Assembly (NCBI GenBank): GCA_020723805.1
Contig: DYID01000008.1
Span: 65,044-129,043 of the forward strand
Length of the DNA: 64,000 bases
Source: Anaerolinea sp.
GTDB lineage: Bacteria; Chloroflexota; Anaerolineae; Anaerolineales; Villigracilaceae
Reading direction: 5' to 3'
Shown here piece by piece: positions 61,910-64,000 of the stretch. The notes beneath the pieces were generated by a model that saw only the letters and a list, made by a program, of their open reading frames with translations, was not told the DNA's origin and made no database searches. Position numbers and translations under genes: made by a program. The first letter of the stretch is position 1; each line of letters opens with the position of its first letter.

Positions 61910-62152
61910 ATGGCTCTTGATACCTTTGAAAAGTTGCTGAAACAAGCCGATCGCCTCACGCCTGACGAACAGTTATTACTTGCCACGCGCCTGATCGAAA
62001 AAGCGAGACAAGCCTCCAAACCTATGACGGGCAAGGATTTGCTTAAGTCGGGAGTGGTGGGCATGTGGGCAAAGCGAACCGACATCGGGAATAGCGTGAC
62101 CTATGCGCGGAAACTGCGAACACAGGCGCAAACACGGAATCGGACATCATGA
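61910..62152 (+). CDS. Antitoxin of a PIN toxin-antitoxin pair
   Basis: 80 residues. MALDTFEKLLKQADRLTPDEQLLLATRLIEKAR is helical like DUF2281/RelB-type N-termini; the C-terminal half is basic. AAGTGAGAAGAG is upstream of ATG 61910. It overlaps the toxin gene by 4 nt. It begins 30 nt after the deoC stop. Confidence 0.75.
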   Translation: MALDTFEKLLKQADRLTPDEQLLLATRLIEKARQASKPMTGKDLLKSGVVGMWAKRTDIGNSVTYARKLRTQAQTRNRTS

Positions 62153-62526
62153 TTTTGCTCGACACTGATGTCATGGTGGATATCCTGCGCGGTTATGAAC
62201 CTGCCAGGGAATGGCTAAAAATCGCGCAAGAAATTGGCGTCCCTGGGCTTGTGGCGATGGAATTGATACAGGGTTGCCAAAACGCGAAAGAACAAAAGCA
62301 ACTGGAAAAGGCTTTGTCGGCGTACCAACTCTTCTGGCCCGACGAAAACGACTGTAATCGGGCGCTGGCTAATTTTGCTTCTCATCATTTGAGCGATAAT
62401 ATTGGGCTGCTTGATGCTCTGATTGCCGAAACTGCGATTGGTGTCAACGCGGATCTCGCAACCTTCAATGTCAAGCATTATCGTGTGTTGAAGGGTCTGC
62501 GAACAGTACAACCTTATGGAAAATAG
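62149..62526 (+). CDS. PIN-domain toxin (VapC-like ribonuclease)
   Basis: 125 residues. Acidic residues of the PIN site in LLDTDVMVDIL (Asp5, Asp7), VAMELIQG (Glu), IGLLDALIAETA (Asp) and VNADLATFN (Asp). A different lineage from the toxin at 37452 but with the same layout and setting. Confidence 0.88.
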   Translation: MILLDTDVMVDILRGYEPAREWLKIAQEIGVPGLVAMELIQGCQNAKEQKQLEKALSAYQLFWPDENDCNRALANFASHHLSDNIGLLDALIAETAIGVNADLATFNVKHYRVLKGLRTVQPYGK

Positions 62527-62630
62527 TTCAACCTGGCAGGTTTCCTCCGATGCCCACCCCTCTCTCCCAGCCTCCCGCGCACAGATTCCCATCCGCCGCG
62601 GCGCGCACACCGCCTGTCGGGTCTATGACA

Positions 62631-62655
62631 GCGAAACATCACATGCCGATGGGAT
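62631..62655 (+). repeat. 25-bp direct repeat, copy 2
   Basis: A perfect copy of 61854-61878, with a stop (TGA) just after it in the deoC frame instead of TAG. Confidence 0.9.
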
Positions 62656-62664
62656 GAGCGCTTC

Positions 62665-62794
62665 GATGGTCGAGTAGGGCTGGCGCTTTTCCAGCCCATA
62701 CCGAGACCATCGGTTGGATGTAAACAAATGGTTTCTTAGCACTGGTGGTCTCGATATGTTCCTCGCAAAGAATGCTCGTCGTTACTCGACCACC
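62665..62794. repeat. GGTCGAGTAG palindromic repeats A and B upstream of the GIY-YIG gene
   Basis: A, 62665-62711: GATGGTCGAGTAG ... CCGAGACCATC with an inner hairpin GGGCTGG/CCAGCCC. B, 62744-62794, in opposite orientation: GGTGGTCTCGATATG ... TACTCGACCACC. Confidence 0.9.
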
Positions 62795-62819
62795 GAATAT
62801 GAATGGAGCAAGAGTTTAC

Positions 62820-63158
62820 ATGGCATGGATGTATATTCTCAAGTGCGCTGACGGCTCGTATTATGTCGGCTCGACCAAAAATCTTGAGAGGCGCATGGAA
62901 CAGCATCAATCTGGTAAAGGTGCAAGATATACATCGAGGCGGCTTCCAGTGGAGTTGGTATATAGCGAAGAATATGATCGCGTTGCCGATGCTTATTATC
63001 GTGAAAAGCAAGTTCAGAATTGGAGCAGGGCAAAGCGGGAAGCATTGATCAACGGTGAATATGAAAAACTTCCCGCGCTTGCAAAGAAGAAATTTCAAAC
63101 GCAACCTGTTGGTCGAGTAGCCCCGTGTTCGTCGGGGCGTACCGAGACCAATGAGTGA
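62820..63158 (+). CDS. GIY-YIG endonuclease
   Basis: 112 residues. The GIY-YIG core MYILKCADGSYYVGSTKNLERRMEQH has the Tyr, Arg and Glu-type residues of the URI-like single-domain family. YSEEYDRVADAYYREKQVQNWSRAKREALI is the usual helical end. The last 15 residues (GRVAPCSSGRTETNE) are encoded by repeat C. Four GGTCGAGTAG-type repeats follow and two precede it. ATG 62820 is uncertain; ATG 62799 or 62829 are alternatives. Confidence 0.88.
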   Translation: MAWMYILKCADGSYYVGSTKNLERRMEQHQSGKGARYTSRRLPVELVYSEEYDRVADAYYREKQVQNWSRAKREALINGEYEKLPALAKKKFQTQPVGRVAPCSSGRTETNE

Positions 63159-63359
63159 CCAGAGAACGAAAGATTGCAAGAAGCCGCTGGTCTCGATACG
63201 GGCAAGAAGAACGCTTGCCCTACTCGCCCAGCGGGAATATCGTTGGTCGAGTAGGACGAAGTCCGTACCGAGACCAACAGTAACTTGAAAACAGACAATT
63301 ACATGAAATGCGCTGGTCTCGATACGTTCCTCGCTGTCGCTCGGAACTACTCGACCAGC
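63109..63359. repeat. GGTCGAGTAG palindromic repeats C-F downstream of the GIY-YIG gene
   Basis: C, 63109-63151 (+): TTGGTCGAGTAG ... ACCGAGACCAA. D, 63186-63232 (-): GCTGGTCTCGATACG ... TACTCGCCCAGC. E, 63242-63278 (+): GTTGGTCGAGTAG ... ACCGAGACCAAC. F, 63312-63359 (-): GCTGGTCTCGATACG ... CTACTCGACCAGC. Orientations alternate strictly over all six copies. Confidence 0.9.
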
Positions 63360-63379
63360 AGTGCAAATTGGAGTTTATT

Positions 63380-64000
63380 ATGAGCACAGTACTTGACCTC
63401 TTCAAAACCATGGAATACGGACCCGCGCCCGAGTCGCCCGCCGCGGCAAACGCCTGGTTGGATGATCACGGACGGAAGTTTGGTCTGTTCATCAACAATG
63501 AATGGGTGACGCCCAAAGGGGCGAAGTATTACCCTTCCTACAACCCCGCTACGGGCGAATTGCTCGCTGAGACCGTGCAGGCAGGCAAAAAGGAAGTGGA
63601 CGCCGCCGTTGCCGCCGCCCGCGCCGCTTTCGAGTCATGGAGCAAAACCCCGGGCGTTGTCCGCGCCCGCTACATGTACGCCATTGCCCGCAACATCCAG
63701 AAACATCATCGCCTGCTGGCGGTGTTGGAGAGTATGGACAACGGCAAGCCGATCCGCGAGTCGCGCGATATTGACGTGCCGCTGCTGGCGCGTCACTTTT
63801 ACTACTACGCGGGTTGGGCGCAACTGATGGAAACCGAACTGCGCGATTACCAGCCCGTCGGCGTGGTGGGACAAATCATCCCCTGGAACTTCCCGCTGCT
63901 GATGCTGGCGTGGAAGATCGCACCCGCCATTGCGATGGGCAACACGGTGGTGCTCAAGCCCGCCTCGTACACGCGGCTCTCGGCGCTGCTGTTTGCCGAA
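63380..64000 (+). CDS. Aldehyde dehydrogenase (partial, N-terminal part)
   Basis: The gene runs off the right edge; 207 residues are visible. Signatures: YPSYNPATGELLAETV, AAFESWSKTPGVVRARYM, SMDNGKPIRESRDID and VGVVGQIIPWNFPLLMLAWKIAPAIAMGNTVVLKPA, the NAD-binding core start. The catalytic Cys lies beyond the window. It may oxidise acetaldehyde from DeoC. TTGGAG lies 8-9 nt before ATG 63380. Confidence 0.93.
   Translation, partial: MSTVLDLFKTMEYGPAPESPAAANAWLDDHGRKFGLFINNEWVTPKGAKYYPSYNPATGELLAETVQAGKKEVDAAVAAARAAFESWSKTPGVVRARYMYAIARNIQKHHRLLAVLESMDNGKPIRESRDIDVPLLARHFYYYAGWAQLMETELRDYQPVGVVGQIIPWNFPLLMLAWKIAPAIAMGNTVVLKPASYTRLSALLFAE

Noticed and set aside
63109-63359. CRISPR-like array near the GIY-YIG gene
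   Set aside because: Orientations alternate, spacing is irregular and the repeat interiors differ; no cas genes.

Overview
The window looks like a moderately GC-rich chromosome of a Chloroflexota bacterium, most likely Anaerolineae. This is an inference from gene content (GAF-rich c-di-GMP enzymes, multi-domain membrane regulators, GIY-YIG and DUF559 genes set in repeats, many short dispersed repeats), not from a marker gene. No rRNA or tRNA gene was recognised. Many genes appear to be leaderless, with an extended -10 box 6-7 nt before the start codon.

Layout. 1-6.3 kb: an FAD oxidase, a transglutaminase-like protein, an RRM protein with a long leader, alr, lspA, an RluA-type pseudouridine synthase and threonine aldolase. 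6.3-10.4 kb: a diguanylate cyclase/HD-GYP pair on the minus strand. 10.5-19 kb: purine nucleoside phosphorylase, an Ig-like membrane protein, an acetyltransferase, a 7TM-GAF-HTH protein, an S1 protein, FtsK, a CDP-alcohol phosphatidyltransferase and Lgt. 19-25.7 kb: an ABC exporter, an MBL hydrolase, a split glutamine-dependent NAD synthetase and an MFS protein. 25.7-29.1 kb: a SWIM protein behind an attenuator-like leader, a Tat L,D-transpeptidase, an orphan DNA methyltransferase and a response regulator without its phospho-acceptor Asp.

29.4-38 kb is the most interesting part. It is a formate dehydrogenase locus (fused NuoE/NuoF, a NuoG/HoxU-like Fe-S subunit, FdhA). The first FdhA has an in-frame UGA followed by a convincing SECIS hairpin and is a selenoprotein. 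A second FdhA has Cys at that site and carries a 45-residue insertion made of a dispersed DNA repeat. Between the two lies a DUF559 nuclease gene embedded in tandem palindromic repeats. After the second comes a PIN-type toxin-antitoxin pair, then a duplicated, decayed fdhA 3' end.

38-60.8 kb: a lipoprotein, TrmI, an envelope operon (HExxH peptidase, cyclophilin fused to a redox-dead DsbA-like domain, PrsW protease), a MacB-like efflux operon with an ABC ATPase fused to a cyclic-nucleotide-binding-like domain, ruvB-DUF2905-queA, rpsO-pnp, an M20 hydrolase resembling YgeY, two ABC-2 permeases and a P-loop ATPase. 60.9-64 kb: deoC and an aldehyde dehydrogenase, probably once adjacent, now separated by a PIN toxin-antitoxin cassette bounded by a perfect 25-bp duplication of the deoC 3' end, and by a GIY-YIG nuclease gene embedded in six alternating palindromic repeats.

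Two themes recur. Small nuclease genes sit inside their own repeat arrays, which resembles a nuclease-based analogue of REP/RAYT systems. Toxin-antitoxin cassettes are bounded by duplicated 3' ends of the gene they follow. A 118-bp MITE with target-site duplications and several hairpin-repeat families fill the spaces and sometimes enter reading frames.
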